Both the position numbers and the translations under genes were made by a program. Below the pieces are notes generated by a model. The model was not told the DNA's origin. It did not search any database and saw only the letters and a program-made list of their open reading frames with translations. A stretch of DNA of 64,000 nt from Anaerococcus ihuae (lineage in GTDB: Bacteria > Bacillota > Clostridia > Tissierellales > Peptoniphilaceae), in NCBI RefSeq assembly GCF_928368155.1, contig NZ_CAKMRU010000001.1, forward strand, positions 812,001 to 876,000. The letters are read 5' to 3'. Positions 54,567 through 63,892 of this stretch are shown piece by piece. Each line of letters opens with the position of its first letter. Position 1 is the first letter of the stretch.

Positions 54567-55058
54567 TTAATCTACGATTGTAACTGTTTGAACTTCTTCG
54601 CCACATTTTGCGTCAAAGTTTATTTCTGATAAAATATTTTCTTCAAGATTTGCAACTATGCAAGGTGTAATTATTGAAGGAACCTTATCTTTTATTTTTT
54701 CAATATCTACTGATAAAACCTTATCGCCATTATTTACCTTATCTCCAACTTTAACGTGTGGAGTAAAGCCTTCGCCTTTTAATTCTACAGTTTCAAGTCC
54801 AAAATGAACCAAAACTTCTAGCCCTTCTTCTGTTTTAATTCCAATTGCGTGATATCCATCTGGTTGAAGAGTAACTTCTCCACTAACTGGAGCAAATACT
54901 TCCCCTTCTTCTGGCATAACTGCAAAACCATCCCCAACCATTTTTTCAGCAAAAACTGGATCTGGAACTTCTTCTAATTTTACAACTTTTCCATTAACTG
55001 GATTTGCTATTGAAACTTTCTTTTCTATCTTTTTTTTCTTTTTAAAAAAATCAAACAT
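54567..55058 (-). CDS. Stand-alone glucose-type PTS EIIA domain protein
   Basis: A 163-residue EIIA(Glc)/Crr-like protein: after a Lys-rich start (MFDFFKKKKKIEKK) come ANPVNGKVVKLEEVPDPVFA, VMPEEGEVFAPVSGEV, YHAIGIKTEEG and the phospho-His in VLVHFGLETVELKGEG. It accepts phosphate from HPr and passes it to EIIB of sugar permeases, and may have regulatory partners. No EIIBC gene is nearby, so it probably serves a permease encoded elsewhere. Confidence 0.88.
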   Translation of the reverse strand: MFDFFKKKKKIEKKVSIANPVNGKVVKLEEVPDPVFAEKMVGDGFAVMPEEGEVFAPVSGEVTLQPDGYHAIGIKTEEGLEVLVHFGLETVELKGEGFTPHVKVGDKVNNGDKVLSVDIEKIKDKVPSIITPCIVANLEENILSEINFDAKCGEEVQTVTIVD

Positions 55059-55061
55059 AAT

Positions 55062-57149
55062 TTACTCCTTTATATTTTTCATTGATAAACCGATTCTTTC
55101 TCTTTTTTTATCAATTTCAATTACTCTTACTCTTATTATATCAGAATTTGTAACAATCTCATTAGGATCTTTTATAAATTTGTCACTCATATTTGAAATA
55201 TGGACAAGCCCGTCAATTCCTACTCCAATATCTACAAAGCAACCAAATTCTGTAATATTTCTAACGGTTCCTTCTAAAATATCTCCTTCATTGAGATCAT
55301 CGATTGATAAAACTTCACTTTTTGTAACAACTTCTGGAAGCTCATCTCTAGGATCACGTCCTGGTTTTTTTAATTCTTCTATTATATCCTTTAAAGTTAA
55401 TACCCCAACTTCAAGATCTTTTGCACATTTTTCTAAATTTATTTCATCTAAATTAAAATCTACAAGTTTTTTTGCTATTTTATAGCTTTCTGGATGGACG
55501 GCAGTATTATCCAAAAAATTTGGTGAATCAGGAAATCTCAAAAATCCTGCTGCCATCTTGTAAGTTTTATCACCAAGTCCTTTGACTTTTTTTAAATCAC
55601 GTCTTTCTTTTATCTCACCATTTTTAAAATCTTCTTCTATTCTTTTTGCAAGATTTAAATTCAAACCTGAAACATAGGACAATAGTTTGTAAGAGGCATT
55701 ATTTATATTTACACCAACTTCATTTACACTATCTTCCACAACTTTTGAAAGCTCTTCGTCCAATTTTTTTTGATTTATATCATGTTGATATTGACCAACA
55801 CCCAAGTGTTTTGGATCAATTTTTACAAGCTCTGCCATTGGGTCTTGAAGCCTTCTCGCCATAGAAACTGCTCCTCTTATTGTTACATCAAGATCTGGAA
55901 ATTCTTCTTCTCCAAGTTTTGATGCTGAATAAACTGAAGCTCCCGCCTCATTTACAATTGCATAAGAAACTCCATCAACTTCTTTTAATAATTTATTTAC
56001 AACAATTTCAGTTTCCCTGCTTGCAGTTGCATTTCCCAAGGCGATTATATCTACTTGATATTTACTTATTAAATTTTTCAAAACTTCGATTGCTTCTTTT
56101 TCTTTAGAATGAGGTTTTACTGGATAAATTACTGCTTGATCCAAATATTTTCCATGCTTATCAATTACTGCAACCTTGCAACCAGTTCTAAAACCTGGAT
56201 CAAGACCGATTATATTTTTATCTTTGATAGGTCTTTGTAAGATATATGGTTTTAAATTTTTTGAAAATACCTTAATTGATTCTTCTTCCGCTTTTTCGGT
56301 TAATTTATTTTTAATTTCTGTACTTATACCAGGAAGCAAAAGTCTTTTGTATGAATCTTCTATGGCTTTTTTTATCAAATCTTCTGTATAATCGTTATTT
56401 GATTTATAAAGATTTTTAATTAAAGTTAGGTTGTAAGCATCTGTAAATTCTAATTTTACAGTCAAATCACCATTTTTTTCTGCCCTATTTAAGGCTAAAA
56501 TTTGAAAAGGTTTGAGATTTTTGATTTTTTCATTAAAACCGTAATAATTTTCATAAGTTAAATCTTCATCTTCCTTTTTTTCTGCCAAAATTCTTGCCCT
56601 AACAAGCCCATCTCTTCTTATTATATTTTTTGCCTCGATATTGTTTGCAACATCTTCTGCTAAAATATCCAAGGACTTGTTTATAGCATCAGCTTCGTCA
56701 TCAATTCCTTCTTTTATGTATTTTTTTGCAAGAAGAAGTGCCTCTTTTTCATTTTGAGCCTTCATCAAAATTTCATCCAAAAGATCCATTAGACCAAGCT
56801 CTTTTGCCTTGTCAGCTCTTGTTTTTCTTTTTTTCTTAAAAGGAGCGTATATATCTTCAAGTTCAGTCAAAGTTTTGGCTTGGTCAATTTTTTCTTTTAA
56901 CTCATCATCAAGTTTTTCTTGATTTTCTAAAGAAGATAGAATTTCTTCTTTTCTTTTTTCAAAATTTCTAAGCCTTGTTAGACCACTTTCAATATCTCTA
57001 ATTTCAATATCTTTTAAATCACCCGTTTTTTCTTTTCTATACCTTGCAATGAAAGCAACAGTAGAGCCTTCATCAAGCAATTTTATAACTTCATCAATGC
57101 TATTTTGATTGATATTTAATTCATTGGAAAGAATTTTCGAAATTTCCAT
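55062..57149 (-). CDS. tex: Tex-family RNA-binding transcription accessory protein
   Basis: I start at ATG 57147-57149 (MEISKILSNELNINQNSIDE) with GAGGTAATA upstream; an open frame reaches 57212 without a ribosome site. The 695-residue protein has the Tex N-terminal helices (AFIARYRKEKTGDL), a YqgF RNase H-like domain (IIGLDPGFRTGCKVAVID, IALGNATASRETE), helix-hairpin-helix motifs (VGVNINNASYKLLSYVSGLN, LKKVKGLGDKTYKMAAGFLR) and a C-terminal S1 domain (EGTVRNITEFGCFVDIGVGI). It lies three bases upstream of the EIIA gene. Confidence 0.93.
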   Translation of the reverse strand: MEISKILSNELNINQNSIDEVIKLLDEGSTVAFIARYRKEKTGDLKDIEIRDIESGLTRLRNFEKRKEEILSSLENQEKLDDELKEKIDQAKTLTELEDIYAPFKKKRKTRADKAKELGLMDLLDEILMKAQNEKEALLLAKKYIKEGIDDEADAINKSLDILAEDVANNIEAKNIIRRDGLVRARILAEKKEDEDLTYENYYGFNEKIKNLKPFQILALNRAEKNGDLTVKLEFTDAYNLTLIKNLYKSNNDYTEDLIKKAIEDSYKRLLLPGISTEIKNKLTEKAEEESIKVFSKNLKPYILQRPIKDKNIIGLDPGFRTGCKVAVIDKHGKYLDQAVIYPVKPHSKEKEAIEVLKNLISKYQVDIIALGNATASRETEIVVNKLLKEVDGVSYAIVNEAGASVYSASKLGEEEFPDLDVTIRGAVSMARRLQDPMAELVKIDPKHLGVGQYQHDINQKKLDEELSKVVEDSVNEVGVNINNASYKLLSYVSGLNLNLAKRIEEDFKNGEIKERRDLKKVKGLGDKTYKMAAGFLRFPDSPNFLDNTAVHPESYKIAKKLVDFNLDEINLEKCAKDLEVGVLTLKDIIEELKKPGRDPRDELPEVVTKSEVLSIDDLNEGDILEGTVRNITEFGCFVDIGVGIDGLVHISNMSDKFIKDPNEIVTNSDIIRVRVIEIDKKRERIGLSMKNIKE

Positions 57150-57423
57150 TATTACCTCGCTAACTTCATCTAAAATCACAAAAGGGACTCTTGAAAATTT
57201 ATGAGCATTCATAGTTTTGTAAGAGCACCTTTAAAAATCATATATTTCATTAAATACAGATATACTATACCCTAATAGACCATTAATTCGAAAAATGAAT
57301 ATAATTTATTAAATTTATAAGGAATCATAAAAAAATAATACTTTTGTATTGAATTAGAATCTAGTATCATTAGTATATAAATATCTATATATTTTTATAT
57401 GAAGTGTAAGGAGATATGAAGAT

Positions 57424-57915
57424 ATGAGTAAAAAGAAGAAATCATTTTTAATAATTACAACTATTCTAATCATAAGTATTAGTTTTATTTTAAAAAATAA
57501 AACTAATAATGGAAAAGTAAAAACACCTAGACCAGATGATATTAGTAGTATTACATTTATTAAAGTTATTGATAATAGAGGAATTAATAGAAGAAAGGTT
57601 TATAAAAAATCGCATATAAATAAATTTTTAAACACAATAAAAAATTCGGAAAGAACAAATAATGAAAGTATCTCAAATTTTCCTGATAAAAATGAATTTA
57701 TTATAACCGCTTTTAAACTTAAAGAAGGTGGTTTTATTATAAGCTCAATTTATGAAGAAGATAATAGCATTTATTTTGAACAAGCTTTTAATAATATTTT
57801 TAAATTAAATTCTAACTATAATTTAGACTTACTATTAGAAATGATTTCCGAAGAAGAAAACAATAAAGAAGATATTTCAGTAAATATTGAAGATCTAACT
57901 GATAGTGATTTTTAA
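57424..57915 (+). CDS. Uncharacterised membrane-anchored protein
   Basis: I do not recognise this 163-residue protein with certainty. A basic start and one membrane helix (FLIITTILIISISFIL, residues 8-23) precede an extracytoplasmic domain of about 135 residues with a beta-like pattern (ISSITFIKVIDNRG, FIITAFKLKEGGFIISSIY) and an acidic end. It faintly recalls the DUF5301 group. AAGGAG is ten bases upstream, and a four-codon reading frame ATG-AAG-ATA-TGA ends on the start codon. It stands alone on the plus strand. Confidence 0.65.
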   Translation: MSKKKKSFLIITTILIISISFILKNKTNNGKVKTPRPDDISSITFIKVIDNRGINRRKVYKKSHINKFLNTIKNSERTNNESISNFPDKNEFIITAFKLKEGGFIISSIYEEDNSIYFEQAFNNIFKLNSNYNLDLLLEMISEEENNKEDISVNIEDLTDSDF

Positions 57916-58003
57916 ATATTATTTTAAGAAGTACAATTTTTTAAAATTAATCTCTTTTTCTATATTCAAATTTTTATGATTTTTATATAGAAATTTTCTA
58001 AGA

Positions 58004-58044
58004 ATAAAAAGCCCTTGCAAATCATCAATAATTTGCACGGGCTT
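58004..58044. terminator. Two-way terminator between convergent genes
   Basis: AAGCCC-TGCAAAT pairs with ATTTGCA-GGGCTT across an eight-base loop. The minus strand continues GGGCTTTTTATT, and the plus strand continues less cleanly. It ends the minus-strand gene at 58048-59214 and may also serve the plus-strand gene. Confidence 0.75.
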
Positions 58045-58047
58045 AAA

Positions 58048-59214
58048 TTAATTTTCTGTTATATAATTTATTTTATATTTTGGGAAATTCATGGAAATTG
58101 TTCTTCCTTGAAATTTATCTCCAAAATCCCTATCAAGCTCATATAGGTTTGATGGGTCATAAAAAACAACCTTTGAATTCTTTGCTTTTTGTGGGATTAA
58201 ATCAAGTTGAAATTTATATTTTGACCTATTATTTGAATAATCCAAAAGTAAATCTATAAATCTTCCATAATCATAGTCATTGTAATTTTCAAATTCCAAA
58301 TCGACCTTAAACTCACTATCTTGCCTAATATCTGCAATACATTTATCAGATTTATAAGATTTTTTAACACCATCTGATAAATTTGTCAAAGAAATCATAG
58401 TAACAAGTTTGCTATTTTTATCATTAATTAAATTTATCAAATCAGTCTGATCCATCGTATCCTTAAAATCATCCAAATTTATAGGGTCAAATGAATTCTT
58501 ATTAAGCTCTTCTTTGATATCATCCAAATTAAGTTTTCTAGTTTCTGTTTTATCAAAATCATCTTCGATTTTTTCTTCCTTTTTCAAAACTTTTCTATCA
58601 GAATTTTTGCTTTTTTGTGGAGAGTTTTTCCTAAAAGGAATATTTAAATCATCAAATCTCATCCTACCCTTATTCATTTTTACCTTATCAACTCTTTTGT
58701 AAGTATTAAATAAAGTTGTAAATACCATGAACAAAAAAGATAAACTTGTAAGTAAATGTAGGATATTTTTATAAATTCCCTCATCAGGATTAAACAAATT
58801 TAATACGAGCATCATCAAAAATGGAAGAGAACCCGTATAAGAAAAAAATCTTTTTATAGGATTATTTCCAGATTTTTCTTTTTTTATTGGGTCTTTATCT
58901 TTAAAAAGCTCCCTTTTTCTTTTTTCTTTCAAAAATCTTTTAATATTTTTATAGGCAAAAATAATAAATCCTAAAGCATAAAGTACATAAATTATTAACT
59001 TAATACTAGGATAATTCAAGTATATATTAAAAGGCAAGACCCTTAAAATCATATCAAATATAAAAGTCATAGCTAATAAAAACATACCAGCCTTTAATAA
59101 AATTTTTGATATCAAAAATAAAATAAGAAGACTAAGCAAGATAATTACAATTGCTAGAGGAAAATTTATTCTATTTAAAATATCAAATATTCTATCATAA
59201 TTTAAATTATTCAT
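58048..59214 (-). CDS. Uncharacterised multi-helix membrane protein with cytoplasmic tail
   Basis: A 388-residue protein I cannot assign. About five hydrophobic segments occur: residues 18-38 (FPLAIVIILLSLLILFLI), 41-60, 71-88 (IKLIIYVLYALGFIIFAY), 125-142 and 148-165. A Lys/Glu/Asp-rich linker (180-250) with KLNLDDIKEELNKNSFDPIN follows, then a folded C-terminal part of about 120 residues (MISLTNLSDGVKKSYKSDKC, then VDLEFENYNDYDYGRFIDLL). It is monocistronic, next to tRNA-Thr. Nothing suggests horizontal origin. Confidence 0.65.
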   Translation of the reverse strand: MNNLNYDRIFDILNRINFPLAIVIILLSLLILFLISKILLKAGMFLLAMTFIFDMILRVLPFNIYLNYPSIKLIIYVLYALGFIIFAYKNIKRFLKEKRKRELFKDKDPIKKEKSGNNPIKRFFSYTGSLPFLMMLVLNLFNPDEGIYKNILHLLTSLSFLFMVFTTLFNTYKRVDKVKMNKGRMRFDDLNIPFRKNSPQKSKNSDRKVLKKEEKIEDDFDKTETRKLNLDDIKEELNKNSFDPINLDDFKDTMDQTDLINLINDKNSKLVTMISLTNLSDGVKKSYKSDKCIADIRQDSEFKVDLEFENYNDYDYGRFIDLLLDYSNNRSKYKFQLDLIPQKAKNSKVVFYDPSNLYELDRDFGDKFQGRTISMNFPKYKINYITEN

Positions 59215-59271
59215 ATTACCACCTTTGAAATAATTATACCAAATAAAAAAGAAATTTAAAATCTATATATA

Positions 59272-59299
59272 TTGAATAAAAAGCAAATTTTCGTATAAT
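59272..59299 (+). promoter_or_regulatory. tRNA-Thr promoter
   Basis: The -35 TTGAAT (59272-59277) and -10 TATAAT (59294-59299) are 16 bases apart, ending ten bases before the tRNA. Confidence 0.7.
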
Positions 59300-59309
59300 A
59301 ATATCACAG

Positions 59310-59385
59310 GCTGGAATAGCTCAATCGGTAGAGCAATTGTATCGTAAACAAAAGGTTGCGGGTTCAAGTCCTGTTTCCAGCTCCA
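59310..59385 (+). tRNA. tRNA-Thr (anticodon CGT)
   Basis: The 76-base gene folds into a cloverleaf. The acceptor stem GCTGGAA pairs with TTCCAGC, the D stem GCTC with GAGC, and the anticodon loop ATCGTAA gives CGT at 59343-59345 (reads ACG). The T arm has TTCAAGT, and T73 with encoded CCA follows. The anticodon stem has an A-A mismatch at its outer pair and the T stem uses G-T pairs. The overall sequence GCTGGAATAGCTCA is typical of bacterial tRNA-Thr. Confidence 0.92.
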
Positions 59386-59390
59386 AACAA

Positions 59391-59439
59391 AAAGGCTCTT
59401 GCAAAATTATAAAAATTTATTAATTTTGTAAGAGCCTTT
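59391..59439. terminator. Two-way terminator between tRNA-Thr and mtaB
   Basis: A 19-bp near-perfect stem (AAAGGCTCTT-CAAAATTA and complement) lies between the tRNA and the mtaB stop, with A- and T-rich flanks on both sides. Confidence 0.75.
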
Positions 59440-59460
59440 AAAGTTTAAATTTTAAAAAAA

Positions 59461-60759
59461 TTATTCTACAATATCTCCAATTAAATAATCATCAATTCTT
59501 TGGGTGATTTTTACATTTTTTATTTCATTTATTTCAACATTATCTTTTGTATGAACTCTTAAATAATTTGTAGAATATCCTGATTTGTAGCCGTCAAGAT
59601 CTGTTTTTGTTTCAAATAAAACTGATAAAGTTTTTCCAATTTGCTTATCTAAAAATTCATTAGAAATTTCTTTTTCAATTTTTGATAATTCCTTAGACCT
59701 TCTTTTTTTGATATTTCCATCAACTTGATTTTTCATACTAGCTGCCTTGGTCCCATCTCTTTTTGAATATTTGAAAAGATGAGTTTTTGAAAATTTTATA
59801 TCATTTACAAATTTTTTAGTTTCCTCGTGATTTTTTTCGCTTTCATTTGGAAAACCAACAATTATATCTGTTGTAAGTCCTGCATTTGGAAAATATTCTC
59901 TGATTAAATCAACTTTTTGTTTGAAAACTTTAGTATCATATTTTCTATTCATAAGTTTTAAAACATCATCGGATCCAGATTGGAGGGATAAATGAAAATG
60001 ATCACAGGCTTTTTTTGTATCTTTCATTCTTTGTAAAAACTCCCTATCAATATGTCTTGGTTCCATTGAAGAAAGTCTAATTCTTTCAATTCCATCAATT
60101 TTTGCAATGTGTTCAATTACATCTATTAATGAAATATCCAAATCAAAATCTTTTCCATAACTTGCAACATGAATTCCTGTTAATACAATTTCTTTATATC
60201 CGTTATCCCTAAGTCTTTTTGCCTCATCAATTATTGAAACCAAATCTCTTGATGCAATATTTCCTCTTGCATAAGGAATCAAACAATATGAACAATACAT
60301 ATTGCAACCGTCTTGAATTTTCATATAAGCACGGGTCATATCACTTTGATTTGAAATTTCCAAATCTTCAATGGCCTCTCCAATTGAAAATTCTTCCACA
60401 TCTTCCATTTTTTTATCATTTTTGATGAAATTTTCGCAAAGATCAACAACTTCTTCTTTGTTACGAGATCCCAAAATTATATCTACGCCTTCAATACTTT
60501 TAACTTCTTCAGCCTTTACTTGTGAATAACAACCTATAACTGCAATTATGGCATCTTTATTTTCTTTTCTAGCCTTAGAAATTGTTTGTCTAGATTTACG
60601 ATCACTCATATTTGTAACTGTACAAGTATTTATAACGTAAATATCAGCATTTTTTTCTTTTTTTTCAAAACCCCTTTTTTTGAATAATTCTTCAATTGCT
60701 TCTGATTCATATTGGTTTACCTTACAGCCTAGGGTTTTTATGTTAAATGTTTTTTTCAT
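59461..60759 (-). CDS. mtaB: tRNA t6A37 methylthiotransferase MtaB
   Basis: The 432-residue radical-SAM enzyme adds methylthio to t6A37, giving ms2t6A. The N-terminal cluster cysteines lie in TLGCKVNQYESE, VINTCTVTN and VIGCYSQVK, and the radical-SAM cluster in QDGCNMYCSYCLIPYARG. A C-terminal TRAM domain follows. The opening MKKTFNIKTLGCKVNQYE separates MtaB from MiaB and RimO. Its start shares a base with the dnaJ stop, so the two are coupled. Confidence 0.93.
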   Translation of the reverse strand: MKKTFNIKTLGCKVNQYESEAIEELFKKRGFEKKEKNADIYVINTCTVTNMSDRKSRQTISKARKENKDAIIAVIGCYSQVKAEEVKSIEGVDIILGSRNKEEVVDLCENFIKNDKKMEDVEEFSIGEAIEDLEISNQSDMTRAYMKIQDGCNMYCSYCLIPYARGNIASRDLVSIIDEAKRLRDNGYKEIVLTGIHVASYGKDFDLDISLIDVIEHIAKIDGIERIRLSSMEPRHIDREFLQRMKDTKKACDHFHLSLQSGSDDVLKLMNRKYDTKVFKQKVDLIREYFPNAGLTTDIIVGFPNESEKNHEETKKFVNDIKFSKTHLFKYSKRDGTKAASMKNQVDGNIKKRRSKELSKIEKEISNEFLDKQIGKTLSVLFETKTDLDGYKSGYSTNYLRVHTKDNVEINEIKNVKITQRIDDYLIGDIVE

Positions 60760-61871
60760 TAATCAAACAAATCCTTTAATTTTTCAAAAAAGTTCCTATC
60801 TTCTTTTACCTCATCGCCTGATATTTCAGAAAACTCTTTTAATTTTTCTTTTTGTTCTTTGGATAATTTTGTAGGTGTAATAACTTTTACATAGAAATAA
60901 AGGTCTCCTTGCCTTTTAAGCCTGTCTGATTTTATACCTTCATTTTTAATCCTAAACTTAGTGCCTGTTTGAGTTCCAGAAGGAATATGATATTCTTGGG
61001 TTGTTGTTAGAGTTGGCACATCAATATTTCCACCCAAAGCTGCTGTTACAAAAGAAATTGGCATTTCATAATATATATCAAGCCCATCTCTTTTAAATAT
61101 ATCATGCTCTTCTACTTTTAGAATTATATACAAATCACCATAAGATCCACCATTTTCTCCAGCATTTCCCTTTCCAACAACTCTCATTACAGAATCATTT
61201 TCAACACCGGATGGAATATCAATTTTTATTTTTTCATTTTTGATTTTTCTTCCTGTACCATGGCAATCTGGACATTTTTCTTCAATAATTTCACCGGTTC
61301 CGTGGCAATTATCACAAGTGGTTTGACGAGAAACTGTTCCAAATGGAGTTTTGCTAATATTATTTATCACACCAGATCCATTACACTTAGGGCAAGTTTT
61401 GATTTTGCTTTCATCTTTTGCACCTTTTCCATGACATGTTTCACACTCAACTTCCCTTCTCACTTGAATTTCCTTAGAAATTCCAAAAGCTGATTCTTGG
61501 AAAGTTAGTTTAACAACTTTTTGGATATCAGATCCCTTTCTTGGTCTTTTTCTGTTTTGACTTCTTCCTTGAGAAAAAATATCGCCAAATATATCTCCAA
61601 ATATATCTCCAAATCCACCAAAATCACCAGAAAATCCTCCAGCTCCTCCATTTTCAAAGGCAGCTGATCCGTAGGTATCATATTGACGTTTTTTTTGCGG
61701 ATCAGATAAGATTTCGTAGGCTTCAGAAATTTCTTTAAATTTTTCTTGAGCCTCTTCGTCATCTGGATTTAAGTCTGGATGGTATTTTTTTGCAAGTTTC
61801 CTATATTTTCTTTTCAATTCAGAATCAGTGACATTTTTGTCAACTTCTAATAATTCATATGGGTCTTTCAT
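60759..61871 (-). CDS. dnaJ: Chaperone DnaJ
   Basis: A 370-residue type I J-protein: J-domain (1-70, with HPD in KYHPDLNPDD), Gly/Phe region with GGAGGFSGDFGGFGDIFGDI, zinc domain with four CXXCXGXG repeats (CETCHGKG, CPKCNGSG, CDNCHGTG, CPDCHGTG; about 140-205) and the C-terminal substrate domain. It presents substrates to DnaK and starts ATP hydrolysis. A terminator separates it from dnaK, and it may use its own promoter. Confidence 0.95.
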   Translation of the reverse strand: MKDPYELLEVDKNVTDSELKRKYRKLAKKYHPDLNPDDEEAQEKFKEISEAYEILSDPQKKRQYDTYGSAAFENGGAGGFSGDFGGFGDIFGDIFGDIFSQGRSQNRKRPRKGSDIQKVVKLTFQESAFGISKEIQVRREVECETCHGKGAKDESKIKTCPKCNGSGVINNISKTPFGTVSRQTTCDNCHGTGEIIEEKCPDCHGTGRKIKNEKIKIDIPSGVENDSVMRVVGKGNAGENGGSYGDLYIILKVEEHDIFKRDGLDIYYEMPISFVTAALGGNIDVPTLTTTQEYHIPSGTQTGTKFRIKNEGIKSDRLKRQGDLYFYVKVITPTKLSKEQKEKLKEFSEISGDEVKEDRNFFEKLKDLFD

Positions 61872-61919
61872 TTATCCTCCAATATAAAAAAAATAAATTA
61901 TTGCTAATTTATTTGTCTA

Positions 61920-61975
61920 TCTTAATTTATAATTTTATGTTTTTATCTAAGCTCAACTATTATACCACTTTGATA
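61920..61975 (-). promoter_or_regulatory. Possible dnaJ promoter
   Basis: On the minus strand a perfect TATAAT follows GTGG about 105 bases before the dnaJ start, with only a weak T/A-rich -35. Together with the terminator upstream it suggests dnaJ can be transcribed apart from dnaK. Confidence 0.4.
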
Positions 61976-62012
61976 AAAAAATTAAATTATATTTTAAAAT
62001 TTAAAATAAAAA

Positions 62013-62046
62013 TAAAGAATAAGAAGCAGGGCTTCCTATTCTTTAA
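62013..62046 (-). terminator. Terminator after dnaK
   Basis: AAAGAAT-GGAAGC pairs with GCTTC-TATTCTTT around a short CCCT loop, and TATTTTTATTTT follows on the minus strand, about 14 bases past the dnaK stop. Confidence 0.75.
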
Positions 62047-62059
62047 GTTTTATTTATTT

Positions 62060-63880
62060 TTATTCTTCGTCATCATCTACAACTTCATAATCTGCATCTA
62101 CTACATCGTCGTCTGCTTTTCCAGCATTTTGTCCTTCTTGACTTGCTTGAGCATTTTTATACATTGCTTCACTCATTGAGTAGATTTCTTCTTGTAGAGC
62201 TTCTGTTTTTGCTTTGATATCTTCTGTATTGTCAGCTTTAATGCTCGCTTCAAGATCTTTGATTTTTTCTTCAATCTTATCTTTTTCGCTTCCTTCAATT
62301 TTTGCTTCTTCAAGAGTTTTTCTTGCTTGGTAAACTAATGATTCAGCATTGTTTTTAACTTCAATACTTTCTTTTTTCTTTTTATCATCTTCAGCAAATT
62401 TTTCAGCTTCTTTTACTTTTTTATCTATTTCTTCATCAGTTAAGTTTGTTGATGATGTGATAGTAATTTTTTGTTCTTTTCCACTTCCTTGGTCTTTTGC
62501 TGATACATTTACAATACCATTTGCATCGATATCAAATGTAACTTCAATTTGTGGAACTCCACGTCTTGCTGCAGGAATTCCTGTAAGTTGAAATCTACCA
62601 AGTGTGGTGTTATCTGCTGCCATTTCTCTTTCACCTTGTACAACGTGAATATCTACATCAGTTTGTCCGTCTGCAGCTGTTGTAAAGATTTGAGATTTTT
62701 TAGTTGGAATTGTTGTATTTCTTTCGATTAATTTTGTAGCAACTCCACCAAGAGTTTCAATTCCTAATGAAAGTGGTGTTACATCAAGAAGTAATAAATC
62801 TTTAACTTCTCCTGTTAAAACTCCACCTTGAATTGCAGCACCAAGTGCAACACATTCGTCTGGGTTTATATCTCTTTGTGGTTCTTTTCCAATTATATTT
62901 TTAACTAGATCTTGAACTGCAGGTATTCTTGATGATCCACCTACAAGTAAAACTTTTTCGATATCGCTTGATGATAGTGATGCATCTTTTAGGGCATCTT
63001 CAACTGGTTTTCTTGTTGCTTCAACTAAATCATGTGTCAATTCATCAAATTTTGCTCTTGTAACTGTCAAATCTAAGTGAACTGGTTGTCCATCTACTGC
63101 TGTAATAAATGGTAGATTTACATTTGTTGTTTTTGTTGATGATAATTCTTTTTTAGCTTTTTCTGCTGCATCTTTTAATCTTTGCATAGCTGTAAGATCT
63201 TTTGTTAAATCTACACCAGTTTCTTTTTTAAATTCAGCTGCTAGATATTCAACCAATCTATTATCAAAGTCATCTCCACCTAATTTATTATTTCCTCTTG
63301 TAGATAAAACTTCAAATACTCCATCGCCTACTTCTAGAATTGATACGTCGAATGTACCACCACCAAGGTCATAAACCATAATTTTTGCTTGGTCAGTTTC
63401 TTTATCCATTCCGTATGCAAGGGCTGCAGCTGTTGGTTCGTTTATAATTCTTTTTACATTTAAGCCTGCAATTTTTCCAGCGTCTTTTGTAGCTTGTCTT
63501 TGAGCATCTGTAAAGTAAGCAGGAACTGTTATTACTGCATCTGTTACTGTATCGTTTAAATATCCTTCTGCATCTGATTTTAATTTTTGTAAAATCATTG
63601 CTGAAACTTCTTCTGGTGTATAAGAATTTCCATCAATTTCATTTGTTTTATAATCAGATCCCATTTCTCTTTTTATTGATGAGATTGTTCTATCTGGATT
63701 TGTTATTGCTTGTCTTTTTGCAGTTTCTCCAACAAGTCTTTCTCCATCTTTTGTAAATGCTACAACTGATGGTGTTGTTCTATTACCCTCAGTATTTGGG
63801 ATTATTGTTGAATCCCCACCTTCCATAACGGCAACTGCTGAGTTTGTTGTTCCTAAGTCAATTCCTATAATTTTTGCCAT
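62060..63880 (-). CDS. dnaK: Chaperone DnaK (Hsp70)
   Basis: The 606-residue Hsp70 begins [20 protein letters not shown]. It has the ATPase motifs [19 protein letters not shown] and [14 protein letters not shown], the linker [17 protein letters not shown], a substrate-binding beta domain and a helical lid ending in an acidic tail [17 protein letters not shown]. Gram-positive-type absence of the proteobacterial 24-residue ATPase insert is consistent. grpE lies directly upstream. The CIRCE/HrcA region would be outside the window. Confidence 0.97.
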   Translation of the reverse strand: MAKIIGIDLGTTNSAVAVMEGGDSTIIPNTEGNRTTPSVVAFTKDGERLVGETAKRQAITNPDRTISSIKREMGSDYKTNEIDGNSYTPEEVSAMILQKLKSDAEGYLNDTVTDAVITVPAYFTDAQRQATKDAGKIAGLNVKRIINEPTAAALAYGMDKETDQAKIMVYDLGGGTFDVSILEVGDGVFEVLSTRGNNKLGGDDFDNRLVEYLAAEFKKETGVDLTKDLTAMQRLKDAAEKAKKELSSTKTTNVNLPFITAVDGQPVHLDLTVTRAKFDELTHDLVEATRKPVEDALKDASLSSSDIEKVLLVGGSSRIPAVQDLVKNIIGKEPQRDINPDECVALGAAIQGGVLTGEVKDLLLLDVTPLSLGIETLGGVATKLIERNTTIPTKKSQIFTTAADGQTDVDIHVVQGEREMAADNTTLGRFQLTGIPAARRGVPQIEVTFDIDANGIVNVSAKDQGSGKEQKITITSSTNLTDEEIDKKVKEAEKFAEDDKKKKESIEVKNNAESLVYQARKTLEEAKIEGSEKDKIEEKIKDLEASIKADNTEDIKAKTEALQEEIYSMSEAMYKNAQASQEGQNAGKADDDVVDADYEVVDDDEE

Positions 63881-63892
63881 ATAAATTTCCTC

